Assembly (NCBI GenBank): GCA_035578905.1
Contig: JAQJVL010000047.1
Location: 1,277,111-1,341,110, forward strand
DNA: 64,000 nt
From: Stictocephala bisonia
Lineage: Eukaryota > Arthropoda > Insecta > Hemiptera > Membracidae
Direction of reading: 5' to 3'
Of the stretch, positions 49,191 to 60,669 are shown piece after piece. Under the pieces are notes generated by a model, which ran no database searches, was not told the origin of the DNA, and was given only the letters and a program-made list of their open reading frames with translations. How positions within the stretch are numbered: the first letter of the stretch is position 1; each line of letters opens with the position of its first letter. Made by a program: the position numbers and the translations under genes.

Positions 49191-51245
49191 GGACAGGGAT
49201 AAGGAAATATGTGTGGAGCATTAAGTAAGTTAGGACTACTGAATAATTGTATACAAGATTGAGTGTTTTGAGGACAGAGGGTTCGTTTTAGGTTGTTATG
49301 AGCACGGACATATTTTGAAAACACATTATTAATTACGGTAGGAACATTAAAAACTTTGGGAAAACTGAAAATGTTAGGCAGCATGTATTTAATGTCTATG
49401 AAACAATGTTAGGAAAACTCCAGTGAGACAGGAACATGGAATTATGTCAAGTAAAATTAATAATATTGGAAACACTGAAGAATCTTGGAACGATAAAGTA
49501 TGCAATGTTGTAAAATTTAATTAGTTGTAATGGCCTCGGGTAAATTCATATCACCCTGAAATAGAAGACGTAGGAAAAGGAAAAGACTGGAAAACGCTTT
49601 TAAACCAAGCTGTAGCTGTGAAAATACAGTAATTCTTACATTCTGTGGGTTTTTGTATAAAGTGATTTATGAAAAAAAGGAGATATGTGCTACTCTTAGT
49701 TTTATAAATATAAAATCTGAATGAATCTGCTTTATTTGAATAGTTATAGGAATAATCCTAAATAAGTCCAGGAGATTTGTGGAATTAGGCCAAATATATT
49801 TATCCCGAAATTGTGTACGTAAGCCACAAAGCAGTAAGTTTAATAGCAAACGTTAATGTTTTTTTTTCGATAAAGAAAACTTTTTTTAGAAGGTAATTTA
49901 TAACTAAATAATTTTATTGGTGACTATTTATGGATAAAGTGATGGTATAATTAAGTTTAGATGGTATGTTTGTTGATCAAGCTTAAAATTGCAATGTAAT
50001 GATAGCTTCCATTAAGCTTCCACTATACCCTTTGAGGAAATAATATTGAGTAAATTGCATTATTTGTTTTCCAGTTTAGCATTTAATTATGTAAAAATCA
50101 CTCATTTTAAAAAGTCAGCTGTTGTGGAGGGAAAATCTTTTTAATTAAATTCACATACTAAAACAGACAAATTTCCTCGAAATTAAATTACTATTTAAAA
50201 ATCGTATATTAAAAAATAATCAATATTCAACATGTGTTTTCCTGAAATACAATTCACTGTTAAAACTGCTAACGCAAGTTTTGAAAATGATTACACATAA
50301 TTAATCCATTGTTACTGAACATTCGGGTCAATTCTGAATTGAGTAAACTTTCCTGCAGCCTGAAAACCACAGGTGACAGAGGTATAATTTTGACGCTCCT
50401 AATCACAGTATACTTGAATGCCAGGATGAGAAGTCTATCAAAACGTTTGGCAAGCTCTTTTGATATTTGGTGATGCAAAATGGGTTTGACAGACTCTGAA
50501 AAGCTCCTGATTCCTAAAATATAAGACAGTATCTTATATTAGACATTTTCATTCCCAAAATAACAATTTACAAGACAACATTTATGGAAACAGGTAAATA
50601 CGAACAATAAATATTCAAAATAAAGCTAAAGAGATTCATACAAAATATGTGTGAACAATACAAATGAAGAATTATATCATTGTCACTAAAAATTATTGTA
50701 AATCTAAATAAAAATAATAATAAAAAAAGTAGGAAAGCTGATAACCTGCTACCTAAACTTTTCACCTCCACTGGTAACTAGTAGATCCAAGCAAAGACAG
50801 CAGGAGCTCTGCCACCAACATTACGAGGAGGCAATGTTCTGGAATGATCGTTCATTCAAACTTGGAGTTTGGTTATTGGCAGCATAATGTTAGATCACCT
50901 ACCACAGTAGCTTTATATCTGATATGATACAACCTCCTTTCAGATTGTTCCATACAACAGCCTTGAGCAATGTGTCCACCACTCAAGGGCCCAACTACTT
51001 GCCTCCATTACCACTTGGATAAATAATACATTAAAGCAGCTGATGGTTGAACTTGTGAGAATATGAACTCAAAATCCATTTGCAATCTCCTCGCTTTCAC
51101 TCGTAATCCGAGTGTTTCAGGTTTCTCGTGCCTGTATTACTGTACTTCAGGTGCAGCTCAAACTCAAAGGCGCTCAGTTCAGAGTTTATATAATGATGGT
51201 CTTCACGATAACAAACATACCGCTGAAGTGATAGAAGACACCGGT
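49191..51245. other. Sequence without recognisable gene
   Basis: AAAACTTTGGGAAAACTGAA-like phrases recur loosely at 49340-49490. The part 50790-51245 is less AT-rich and holds a 68-codon plus-strand frame (51063-51269) that runs into the SINE at 51246 and matches no family I know. Confidence 0.4.
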
Positions 51246-51420
51246 AAATACTTTACAAACCGAAGTTAGGGCCAAGAAGTCCTCTCTAATACTTAGCCTG
51301 GGGACTAACGGCTTAAGGGTAACTTCCGAACCAACATCAGTGACCGGGCAAGCGGGCTGCGTGCAAGGACAGAATCGCTCAGACGGTTACCCGTCCAAGA
51401 GACAGCAACGCTCGATGTGA
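51246..51420 (-). mobile_element. SINE with 5S rRNA-like promoter region
   Basis: On the minus strand the sequence begins near TTGCTGTCTCTTGGACGGGT and continues AACCGTCTGAGCG; the TTGGACGGGTAACCG core resembles 5S rRNA TTGGATGGGTGACCG. The downstream part contains GTCACTGATGTTGGTTCGG, GCCGTTAGTCCCCAGGC and AGAGAGGACTTCTTGGCCC, which I recognise from memory as a recurrent insect repeat, though I cannot name the family. The length is about 175 bp. It is GC-rich against its AT-rich flanks and carries no coding capacity. Confidence 0.6.
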
Positions 51421-53424
51421 TACAAATATATATGATTTTTAGCGGAAGTCATATGTATAAAAAAGACATTTAATAATTCACAGATGTAGAAACCTTTGGT
51501 TTTTTTATCTTAAAATTCATCCATATTACACAGAAATTATAAAGAAAACACAAACAGGGTTAGTAGGCCGATTACCATAATCCGACAATTTATTATTTAT
51601 TGTTACTTTTTTCAGACCTGGAGTAGCTTTGTTCAGACCTGGTATTTATAAATCCCTAACATTTATTGTCCCAGGAATCTATCACTCTACATTATTATAA
51701 AATCTGTATCCCTTTTCTCTTCCAAATGCTGCAAATCACTTGAGGCGTTAAGAAAAATATAAACCTTTAAAACTATTATCAACGGATATTCATCTTACGA
51801 AGGATTTGAAAGGAAGAAATAACCTCGTAAAAGCTCTCATTATCTTTGATTAAAGATGAAGTTAAATGTAATATTTTGAAAACATGTATACTTAACACGA
51901 TAATCTGTAAAAATAAATCAGATTGCCATGGCAAGTTGAGGAACAGAAGTAGTAGTATGATTTACAGAGATCAAACTCTACGAATAGTGGTTTGATACAT
52001 GTGACACGTGCGTTATGTTTAGAAATCTAGGTTGCCGATACAGAGCTATTTTTGCATATAATATGATTATGTAATCAAGAGTATCTACATAAGTAAAATA
52101 CATTCTACACTAGTGTTCCTTACTGATATCTCATAATTTATTGAAACATATGCATAATAAATTTATCGTCATTGGACATAGTCAGTAAAGAGATCATTCA
52201 ATATTTCTCCTTCAACGTAATCCATACAATCGATAAAGAGTATTAAATGACACTTTATCTTGTCAACATTATTTGATTTTAGTAAAACCAGAACAATAAT
52301 TAGTTCATTTCAATTCACATTTATCTTGAGAACAACATTGTAATTCACTTAAGTTGTGAACCCTAATCTTATACACACTCCGCCACTACCTTATATCTCC
52401 ATTCCTTCATGAAAATATAAGGCCTTAGATAATTTTACCACATGACGTACTTCAAAGACCTCAAACGATGTTAACATATCATCCTACTAAATTTAAGTAT
52501 GTACTCATATTTAAATTTTGAAAACCAAGCGATATCAAAATTAATCCAGATAATATAAGTATGACACTAAAAACTCTTATATACGGATTAGTAAATATGA
52601 GTTCTTTCTAAAAGTGTCTGATGTCCTACAAATGTCATCTCTTAGTCATCAATATTCACTTTCATATTACCCAGTGACAATAATTTACCAACCAAATTAA
52701 TGTGAGTTAAAGTGAAACTAACACTTCACATTGAACTTTAAGTCTTGGTTGGTGAACTAAGTCTCAAGACCCTTAGTTAGTTAGTTAGTTTCAACACGCT
52801 CTTAATACCTAATTCAATACTAACTCTACAGGCAACTTGACTGACTAAACAGAACTTTTAAAGTCACAGCCCCACCAGAACACTTCATTTTGAGTGAAAA
52901 TTGACATTATTGGACGGTGGTTTACATAATACTTTAAAATTTACTATTCTCTTTTAGTTGAGTGTCAGTTACTAAATTCAAATAGTATGAACCAATAAAA
53001 AAAAGAGAAAAAAAGACAATCATATAGAAACATTAATGATGGCTTTAATTTTATCTGATATTAGACAGCAACCTAATTAAAAAACGTATTGTAGAATAAA
53101 TTAATATTAACTCAGTTTTTTTTTTTTTAAGTAAATACGAACAGAACGGCAATTCCAGCAGTCAATAGATTTTGTTTTGATTCAACAGTCCATAATTTGA
53201 TTACCAATAAGGGTTGTCGCTATTGGGAAGTGCCCAACTTATGTGCTGGATAAATGGAATCCCTAACTTAATTATCTCGTCCTATATCTCCACAGACTGT
53301 CAATATCTGTGGTATAACTACCCCAATCTTGTTTTCTAACTATAATCTAGAAAAATGTATGTACTCTCAGTGCAGTGACCTACTTTGGCTGATTAAATCG
53401 TTGTCTAATATTAAAACCTGGAAA
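51421..53424. other. AT-rich stretch without recognisable gene
   Basis: A short GTTA microsatellite lies at about 52779-52795 and a T-run at 53117-53128. Nothing else is recognised. Confidence 0.45.
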
Positions 53425-53682
53425 CAATGGAAACACAACTTACAATGGAAACACAAACCTACAATGGAAACACAAACCTACAATGGAAACACAAACCTAC
53501 AATGGAAACACAACCTGCAATGGAAACACAACCTGCAATGGAAACACAAACCTACAATAGAAACACAAACCTACAATAGAAACACAAACCTACAATGGAA
53601 ACACAAACCTACAATGGAAACACAAACCTACAATGGAAACACAAACCTACAATGGAAACACAAACCTACAATGGAAACACAT
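53425..53682. repeat. 19-bp minisatellite, about 14 copies
   Basis: The unit is ACAATGGAAACACAAACCT. Some copies are 18 bp (ACAACCTGC junction) or have ATAGAA for ATGGAA. A 120-codon frame across it is a by-product of three repeated frames. Confidence 0.95.
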
Positions 53683-55093
53683 ATTATATAAAGACTTATT
53701 ATTTAAGTTATCTTACAAAATCCTTGTTTCCTAACTTTGCCTGAATTCATAATGAAAAAATGAATTTTTTACCGAGTTGTTGTTAAATAATAACCATAAT
53801 TTTGGACTGTCTATTTGGAATAAGAGTTGAACTTCACATATTTTACCATATTTTTACATGTCGGTTCTAATACTTGGATATTTTAGTCCTTAAAAATTTT
53901 AATTAAAATTATTAATGAAAATATTTTTTAAATGCATGCGTCATAATCATGAATTAAAATATATATGGTAAGTTATAAGTATTTAAGGGTATACATTTAT
54001 ATACATGGAACATAGTTAAAACTATTTATGTTTTAATTTTTTGTACGATAAAAATAAATATTCATTTTACATGAAGCGACATACAAAAACATTGAAGGAT
54101 TCTTTCTAAGTAGAAATAGCAGAGTAATTATCCAAAGAATCCCATGTCATCAACGTATCTGTCAACTTTAGTATGGAAACTGTCCAATATCGACTGTTAC
54201 TACAATCCGACTGTTAACTGTCCATATTGACAATCCTATCTCAGGTATGTCAACTGATTACTATGAGATCGTCCTTTAACTGGCAATTCCCTGAAAAACG
54301 CACCCACTGATCACTTTGGATATGACAAATGCTATATGAGTGTGCAATAGGCAACATCCCTGTATATTAAATTTATTAACTTTACAACAATGTCCTTGTG
54401 AATCATCTTTAAAATATAAGTGTAATTACAACTTTTTTCAATTGGAATATTTAGGAAAAATAATTATTACAGTTTAGTACATCATAGTTAAAAAGTATTT
54501 CAAAAATTATTTTATTATCCTTATCATACACTTGCTGGGATGTTTATTAATTACCAATTATATGAATAAGATGTACAATGTATTGATACATGTTTTTAAG
54601 TAAAGAAATAAATGGAAACATTTTTGTATTGTCTATAACACAAATGGTAAGGTTATAACTACTATTAAACATGAATTACCATTATTAAATACAACTTTAT
54701 TGTCTTTTTTGAATAATAAAACAACAATAATTCACAAAAACTGTGATCGTTAGAGCAGTTTATTTTACTATTAAAATGTACAAGAGCAAGGGGACAGTAA
54801 ATTATATTTGGCATTTTGTTGGATGCAAAAAGCCTTACTTAAAAACTGGAAACTCAATAGAGCTTTTTGAGGTCAATTTTGTATAGTATCATTATATATT
54901 ACAATTGAGCAGCTGCTACAAACAATAAAGAATGTTATTACCAACTACTTGCTCTGCTTGCCACCACATTCAGTGTGCTTAGTGAATGTTACAGTTTAAG
55001 GCGTTTAAATTTTTTGTTTTAAATGTCCATGTTATTTCATAGTTGGTGTTTGAATTCATTCAAAACGTAATGTTTATTTGATGATATAAGTAG
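53683..55093. other. AT-rich stretch without recognisable gene
   Basis: GGCATTTTGTTGGATG with CTTACTTAA about 10 bases on, at 54812-54842, matches 39895-39930 in block D, so a scrap of that repeat may be present. No gene is seen. Confidence 0.4.
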
Positions 55094-55120
55094 AAAAAAA
55101 AAAAAAAAAAAAAAAAAAAA
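55094..55120. repeat. Poly(A) run of about 27
   Basis: A pure A-run lies about 90 bases left of the mariner-type transposon. It could be a retroposon tail, but the preceding sequence is not recognised. Confidence 0.85.
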
Positions 55121-55362
55121 TGGAATAACATAAAATTGGAAAATTTAAATAAATGTCATGAAATAAAATAGTATATAAAACTTATTGGATAACTTAATAT
55201 ATTTTGTATATAAAGGGTGCGGAAAAGTAACCTCCCTATTTTCTTTATTTTGAAGTCAGTAGTGTTGGATACTAAGAATGGTGGGGAAAGTGGCAATCAA
55301 CGTAGGATAGGGGAAAGTTTATGTAACACTCGGCACGTAGGTCCTAATCACCAATCGCCATC

Positions 55363-56230
55363 ATGGTGTGGGCAAATGCACAGACAGCTTTTGCGGTCAA
55401 AGCGTTCATACCTAGCAATGCTTAAGGGACGAAGCGTTCATTAGTAATTGCAGCTTAGCGCTCATTCAGAAAGTTTCAAATCCCTTACCCAAGTGAAAAC
55501 AACCCTCGAGAATGGATTCCACGAGAGGCCTCTTCACAGTGTACGTGTGACTGTTTCATGCGTGTTATCACGACATGGAATCAGTGACTTTGGTTTTTGT
55601 TTACGAAGGCTTGTTTTTTGTCGCTTTGTTGTTGCTGTTAACTCAATCAGGTATGCCAATATGATCGAAAAGTTTTTTGAACGTACCCTTCAAGAGCGGG
55701 CTTTCGAAAATGTGTGGTTCCAGCAGGAAGGAGCCACAGCCCATACTGAGCGAATATCAATGAATATCAATGAATATTTGAGGCTGATGTTTCCTGGTCG
55801 ATGGATTTCTCGAGGGAGGAACACTATGATCACCCAATTTAACTCCTTGTGGCATTTTTGTGGGGTTACTTAAAGGTAGAGGTGTTCATACATCGTCTCA
55901 GGAACCTGTAAGATCTGAGGCAAGCAACACGCGAGGAAGTCAGCGCATCCCTCAGGCAACACGCGAGGAAGACAGCGCATCCCTCAGGCAACACGCGAGG
56001 AAGTCAGTGTATCCCTCAGGCAACACGTGAGGAAGTCAGCATGCTTCCCTGAGGCCATGCTCGAGGAAGTCAATGAGAGCTTCAGAATTCGCTTGCAACA
56101 GTGTATTGATAACCAAGGCCAACGCCTTTCAGATATCCTTTTCATCATCCACCGGATCTTTAGTTCAATGTGTGGATGACAGGGGCAGCAGCGTTGTCAT
56201 TCCCTTCCACAACCACAAGAATACACGTAA
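55363..56230 (+). pseudogene. Mariner-type transposase pseudogene
   Basis: Transposases of this family cut and paste the element by recognising its ends with an N-terminal helix-turn-helix and cleaving DNA with a DDE/D catalytic triad. The ATG at 55363 opens MVWANAQTAFAVKAFIPSNA, a typical start, and then stops. The rest of the DNA-binding region is largely missing or scrambled. From about 55490 to 55873 an open stretch carries RVTVSCVLSRHGISDFGF, VAVNSIRYANMIEKFFERTL and VWFQQEGATAHTERISMN. The last holds the second catalytic acidic position, but with Glu (QQEGA) in place of the usual Asp (QQDGA). MFPGRWISR follows, after which the expected PPRSPDLxPxDFFLWG is lost by deletion or shift; LWHFCGVT and LKGRG survive in different frames near 55850-55890. 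Further C-terminal sequence is recognisable to about 56150. It is clearly inactive. Confidence 0.85.
55917..56048 (+). repeat. 32-bp tandem repeat inside the transposase pseudogene, about 4 copies
   Basis: CAGGCAACACGCGAGGAAGT then CAGCGCATCCCT repeats with small changes. It probably arose from a single transposase segment, since LRQATREEVSASL-like coding is present in one frame. A 32-bp unit shifts frame at each copy, so it was amplified after the gene died or killed it. Confidence 0.88.
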
Positions 56231-56351
56231 TCATTATTACTAAATATATGTAAATGTTCATTAATGTTGCCTTCCATATATTATTCACCACTGAGGCGTA
56301 AATGGGGGCCAAAAGAGAGCGAGTTTCACTGATTCTCTAACACAGACAGAA

Positions 56352-56445
56352 CATTACACGTGCATTGGTATAGGCCCACCCACCCACCCACCTATACACG
56401 TACAATGGTATATGCCCACCCACCCACCTATACACCTACAACTAA
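56352..56445 (-). repeat. Two monomers related to the 36-bp minisatellite, inside the mariner element
   Basis: On the minus strand GTGTATAGGTGGGTGGGTGG is followed by GCATATACCATTGTACGTG, then GTGTATAGGTGGGTGGG again and CCTATACCAATGCACGTG. The order of blocks matches the monomer at 10422 and the 57448-59014 array. Confidence 0.6.
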
Positions 56446-56568
56446 ACAATAATAGGAAAAATTTCCCCTTATTGTAGAATAAGTTTAAAAAGTAAAATTG
56501 TTCTTTGAAAAAAAACCTGTGTTTTTATTCAGGTTTTAAAATAGGGAGGTTATTTTGCCGCACACATG

Positions 56569-56940
56569 TAGAATATATCATCTGTGCATTGAGAAATTCA
56601 TTGAATATATTGGATGACTATTACAACTTTTGTGGTTTCTATTTAAAAAAATGTTTGTTTTTAAAATTTAATTTATTAATCAAAATGGATATATTATTTG
56701 CATTGATTCAAATAGTTATTCATATAATAGTATTAGTTAAGACATAAAACGTTTAACTGCTATCGGTAATCATTATAATTTTGTTTATTGAAGAAATTTC
56801 GTCATACGTACCAACACTTGTAAAAGGAAATGGTCAAACGAAAAAAGAAATTCAGGTCATTGCATTGGTTGGGCAATAACTTGCTGAGGGATGAGTATTT
56901 TAGATAAAGGTGAGGTATGCATACGTTTATAGTTGTACTT
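56569..56940. other. AT-rich spacer between mariner and foldback elements
   Basis: No gene is recognised. Confidence 0.4.
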
Positions 56941-56950
56941 AAATATATAA

Positions 56951-57022
<72 letters not shown>
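56941..57022. repeat. (TA)n microsatellite with TATAAA interruptions
   Basis: TA repeats of about 80 bases lie just left of the foldback element. Confidence 0.95.
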
Positions 57023-57025
<3 letters not shown>

Positions 57026-57083
57026 ATATAAAAGTAACTAACCTTATAAACAGCTGTGGGCTGGTCATGTAGTAAATACTATA

Positions 57084-59809
57084 CAGGGTGTCTTTTTTAG
57101 ATGGGCCACCAATATGATCTTGGAAAACATAAGTCTGGAAAAAACTTTAAAGGAGAAGGCCTTACTTGTTTTTCAAGACAATTAAAAATACACATTTAAA
57201 ATATTGAAAAATGGCCTCCATTTTCTAATATAGCGATCAACTTTGTTTTTTTCTCATAGTAAATTCTATATTTTATGATAGTTTTAGATACAAATTGTCA
57301 TTTTAAAACTTTTTATTATTGGTAGTTATTAGAATTTTGCTTAATGACTTAGACATGAGAAGCTCAAAATGTTCAGATTCTTTATGGAGTTTACCATCTA
57401 AATAAAACAAATTATTATAAATTGACAAAAAAAATTAATCTGCAAAAGTGAACAGTGCCACTGAATGTGTATGGGCGGGCGTGTTGGTCAGTGCCAATGT
57501 ACGTGTATGGGTGGGCGTGTGGGTCAGTGCCAATGTACGTGTGTGGTTGGGCGTGTGGGTCAGTGCCACTGAACGTGTATGGGCGGGCGTGTGGGTCAGT
57601 GCCACAGAATGTGTATGGGCGGGCGTGTGAGTCAGTGCCAATGTACGTGTATGGGTGGGCGTGTGGGTCAGTGCCACTGAACGTGTATGGGTGGGCGTGT
57701 GGGTCAGTGCCAATGTACGTGTATGGGAGGGCGTGTGGGTCAGTGCCACTGAACGTGTATGGGTGGGCGTGTGGGTCAGTGCCAATGTACGTGTATGGGT
57801 GGGCGTGTGGGTCAGTGCCACTGAACGTGTATGGGCGGGCGTGTGTGTCAGTGCCAATGTACGTGTATGGGAGGGCGTGTGGGTCAGTGCCACTGAACGT
57901 GTATGGGTGGGCGTGTGGGTCAGTGCCACAGAATGTGTATGGACGGGCGTGTGGGTCAGTGCCAATGTACGTGTATGGGAGGGCGTGTGGGTCAGTGCCA
58001 CTGAACGTGTATGGGTGGGCGTGTGGGTCAGTGCCACTGAACGTGTATGGGTGGGCGTGTGGGTCAGCGCCACAGAATGTGTATGGGTTGGCGTGTGGGT
58101 CAGTGCCACTGAACGTGTATGGGTGGGCGTGTGGGTCAGTGCCACAGAACGTGTATGGGAGGGCGTGTGGGTCAGTGCCACTGAACGTGTATGGGAGGGC
58201 GTGTGGGTCAGTGCCACTGAACGTGTATGGGAGGGCGTGTGGGTCAGTGCCACTGAACGTGTATGGGAGGGCGTGTGGGTCAGTGCCACTGAACGTGTAT
58301 GGGAGGGCGTGTTGGTCAGTGCCACTGAACGTGTATGGGTGGGCGTGTGGGTCAGTGCCACAGAATGTGTATGGGCGGGCGTGTGGGTCAGTGCCAATGT
58401 ACGTGTATGGGAGGGCGTGTGGGTCAGTGCCACTGAACGTGTATGGGAGGGCGTGTGGGTCAGTGCCACTGAACGTGTATGGGTGGGCGTGTGGGTCAGT
58501 GCCACAGAATGTGTATGGGCGGGCGTGTGGGTCAGTGCCAATGTACGTATATGGGAGGGCGTGTGGGTCAGTGCCAATGTACGTGTATGGGAGGGCATGT
58601 GGGTCAGTGCCACTGAACGTGTATGGGTGGGCGTGTGGGTCAGTGCCACTGAACGTGTATGGGTGGGCGTGTGGGTCAGTGCCAATGTACGTGTATGGGT
58701 GGGCGTGTGGGTCAGTGCCACTGAACGTGTATGGGTGGGCGTGTGGGTCAGTGCCACAGAATGTGTATGGGCGGGCGTGTGGGTCAGTGCCAATGTACGT
58801 GTATGGGAGGGCGTGTGGGTCAGTGCCACTGAACTTGTATGGGTGGGCGTGTGGGTCAGTGCCACTGAACGTGTATGGGCGGGCATGTGGGTCAGTGCCA
58901 CTGAACGTGTATGGGCGGGCGTGTGGGTCAGTGCCACTGAACGTGTATGGGCGGGCGTGTGGGTCAGTGCCACTGAACGTGTATGGGTGGGCGTGTGGGT
59001 CAGTTGCACTGAACGGCCCCAGGTGATCTTTAGTGATCTCTATATCTGTTATTTTGAAAATGTATGGCTAGCTATTCTTTTTTTTATAGTTTGACAGATT
59101 ATTGTATTTAATCATGATACACAGACATTAAAATAAATATGTTACTGTTTGTTAAAGATAAATTGATGTTGGCGGGAATTTTACCATTATCAGCTCTTTA
59201 ACACGACTTCTAATAAAGCAGTCAATCTGTATTGGAAGTTGCCTTAAACAGCTGATAATGGTAACAGTGCTGCCAACATCAGTTTATCTTTGAAAAAATA
59301 GTAACATATTTCTTTTAATGTCTGTGTATTATAATTTAATATAATTTGATTACTAAAACATCATAAAATATTGCTAACTGTTGCTCTTTATATGTATACA
59401 TAATTTAATACATTAATCTGTCAAAGCATGAAAAAAGAATAGCTAGGAATACATTCTACAAATGTTTGTTGTAATGTTTGCAGATTAAACCTTTTTTAAA
59501 ATTATATTATAAATTTTTATTTCAATGGTAAGCTCCATATGGAATCTGAAAAATTTAATCCACATATCTACATTATAAAGCAAAATATCGAAATACTGGC
59601 AAGAATTAAAAAGTCTTTAAATCACTGATAAAATATAGGGTTTTCTATAAGAAAAACCAAAGTTGATCGCCATATAGGAAAAGGGCGGTCGTTTTATTAA
59701 ATTTGAAAAATGCTATTTTAATCATGTCTAAAAACCTGGTAAGGTTCCCATTTAGCGTTTTTTGTCATACTTAGATCACAATGGTGGCCCATTTAAAAAA
59801 CACAGCCTG
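57084..59809. mobile_element. Large foldback element (2.7 kb) with long inverted arms
   Basis: The left end, CAGGGTGTCTTTTTTAGATG then GGCCACC, pairs with the right end (minus strand CAGGCTGTGTTTTTTAAATG then GGCCACC). Both ends are flanked by TATA (57080-57083 and 59810-59813), a possible 4-bp target duplication. Pairing continues inward: 57084-57446 with about 59475-59809, and 59060-59215 with about 59228-59470, shared markers being GCGATCAACTTTG, TTAATCTGCAAA, GCTAGCTATTC, ACACAGACATTAAAA and ACCATTATCAGCT. The centre is near 59223. The left arm alone contains a 1.6-kb minisatellite; the right arm alone has about 80 extra bases near 59340-59400. No transposase is present. Confidence 0.8.
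57448..59014. repeat. GC-rich 36-bp minisatellite, about 43 copies
   Basis: The unit reads GTGTATGGGTGGGCGTGTGG then GTCAGTGCCACTGAAC. Variants are CACTGAAC, CAATGTAC and CACAGAAT in one half and GGGTGGGC, GGGCGGGC and GGGAGGGC in the other. Three frames stay open for 480-524 codons because 36 is a multiple of three and the unit lacks stops; none looks like a protein family. The plus strand has three runs of three or more G per unit, so quadruplex formation is plausible. Confidence 0.96.
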
Positions 59810-59837
59810 TATACTGGTAACTTCATTGTGTGTATGT

Positions 59838-60043
59838 TATGAAGGCCTGTAGTAAATGAGATGTTATGAGTGTATGTGTATGGTTCAATGTAAATATATG
59901 TAGTAATTGTGTGCATGTATGGTTGTTTATGGAGGTCTGTCGTAAATGTGATGTGTGTGGTATGTGTATGTGTGTGAGAGCATATGCGCATGTATGGTTT
60001 AAGCGTAAATTTATGTATTGTGTCTATGATGGTTGTTATAAAG
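59838..60043 (+). repeat. Degenerate duplication, G/T-rich
   Basis: GGCCTGTAGTAAATG at about 59844 recurs as GGTCTGTCGTAAATG at 59934, and TATGGTTCAATGTAAAT at about 59879 recurs as TATGGTTTAAGCGTAAAT at 59993. Frames on both strands here are simple-sequence artefacts. Confidence 0.65.
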
Positions 60044-60440
60044 TACTGATTATAAATATAAAATGAACAAGAGGATAGTTCATTGTATGCTAGTTATATT
60101 TACATAATGGAGTTTAAAACATTTGTTCTTTTATTTGGGAAGGGGAGAATACTGTAACATTTTAAATACATTTTGTTCATTTTCTTATTTTAGTGATTTT
60201 GTGTGTATTTATCAGTGCACAACATTTTTTTCATTTAAATGTGTTTGCTATGTAAAATTTTACTTTAAGAGCCAACAAACTTTATTCATAAAAGAGAAGA
60301 ATTATATGAGTAACAAGACTGCCATAGTACCTCTTTTTATTAAAAGTAAATTTGTGCCTCTAATCAGGCATTGCCTGAGAGGACCTATTCATTTCTATTT
60401 ATTTTATCCATATAATCAAGGATTTAAACTATTAAAGTAA
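60044..60440. other. Sequence without recognised gene
   Basis: A 105-codon frame (60123-60440) is rich in Phe, Tyr and Cys and matches no family I know. It may belong to the 3' region of the retroelement whose tail lies at 60641. Confidence 0.3.
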
Positions 60441-60669
60441 CAATAAAAATACATTATGTAGTTTCTCAAGGTCAGTATCACAGAATTCATGTATGGTATT
60501 CTTTATTATAAACAGGTGTTTGGAGTATGTGGGTTTTTTAGTTTCACTGTAAAATATATTATGTTATTTATTATTTGTTACATACTTCTGTAAATATTGT
60601 ATCACTTTTGTATTGATGTGTTTTGTATGTATGCTGTGGATGGAATAAATAAATTATTATTATTATTAA
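60441..60669 (+). mobile_element. Candidate non-LTR retroelement 3' UTR with ATT-repeat tail
   Basis: A T-rich segment ends in GGAATAAATAAATTATTATT and further ATT units, with AATAAA about 10 bases before the tail. This is how many insect non-LTR elements end. No protein is recognisable upstream, so this is tentative; a host transcript end is an alternative. Confidence 0.4.

Larger units (their letters stand above)
55213..56568 (+). mobile_element. Mariner-type DNA transposon, defective, with terminal inverted repeats
   Basis: The left end has GGTGCGGAAAAGTAACCTCC then CTATTTT; the right end, read on the minus strand, has TGTGCGGCAAAATAACCTCC then CTATTTT. TA flanks both sides (55211-55212 and 56569-56570). 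The total of about 1.36 kb is the usual mariner size. It contains a broken transposase, a 32-bp internal tandem repeat and, near the right end, two copies of a G-rich minisatellite monomer. The exact outermost bases are uncertain. Confidence 0.85.

Noticed and set aside
51063..51269. 68-codon frame before the SINE
   Set aside because: Crosses into the SINE boundary and matches nothing recognisable.
53329..53691. 120-codon frame with repeated NGNTNLQWKHKPTMETQTY
   Set aside because: A 19-bp repeat read in three phases gives a 19-residue pseudo-repeat; no coding evidence.
57448..59094. Long frames of 479, 523 and 524 codons on both strands
   Set aside because: They are by-products of a stop-free 36-bp unit; three different frames are open at once and none resembles a protein family.
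60123..60440. 105-codon Phe/Cys-rich frame as a membrane protein
   Set aside because: T-rich DNA read in this frame yields Phe and Tyr by composition alone; no family match.
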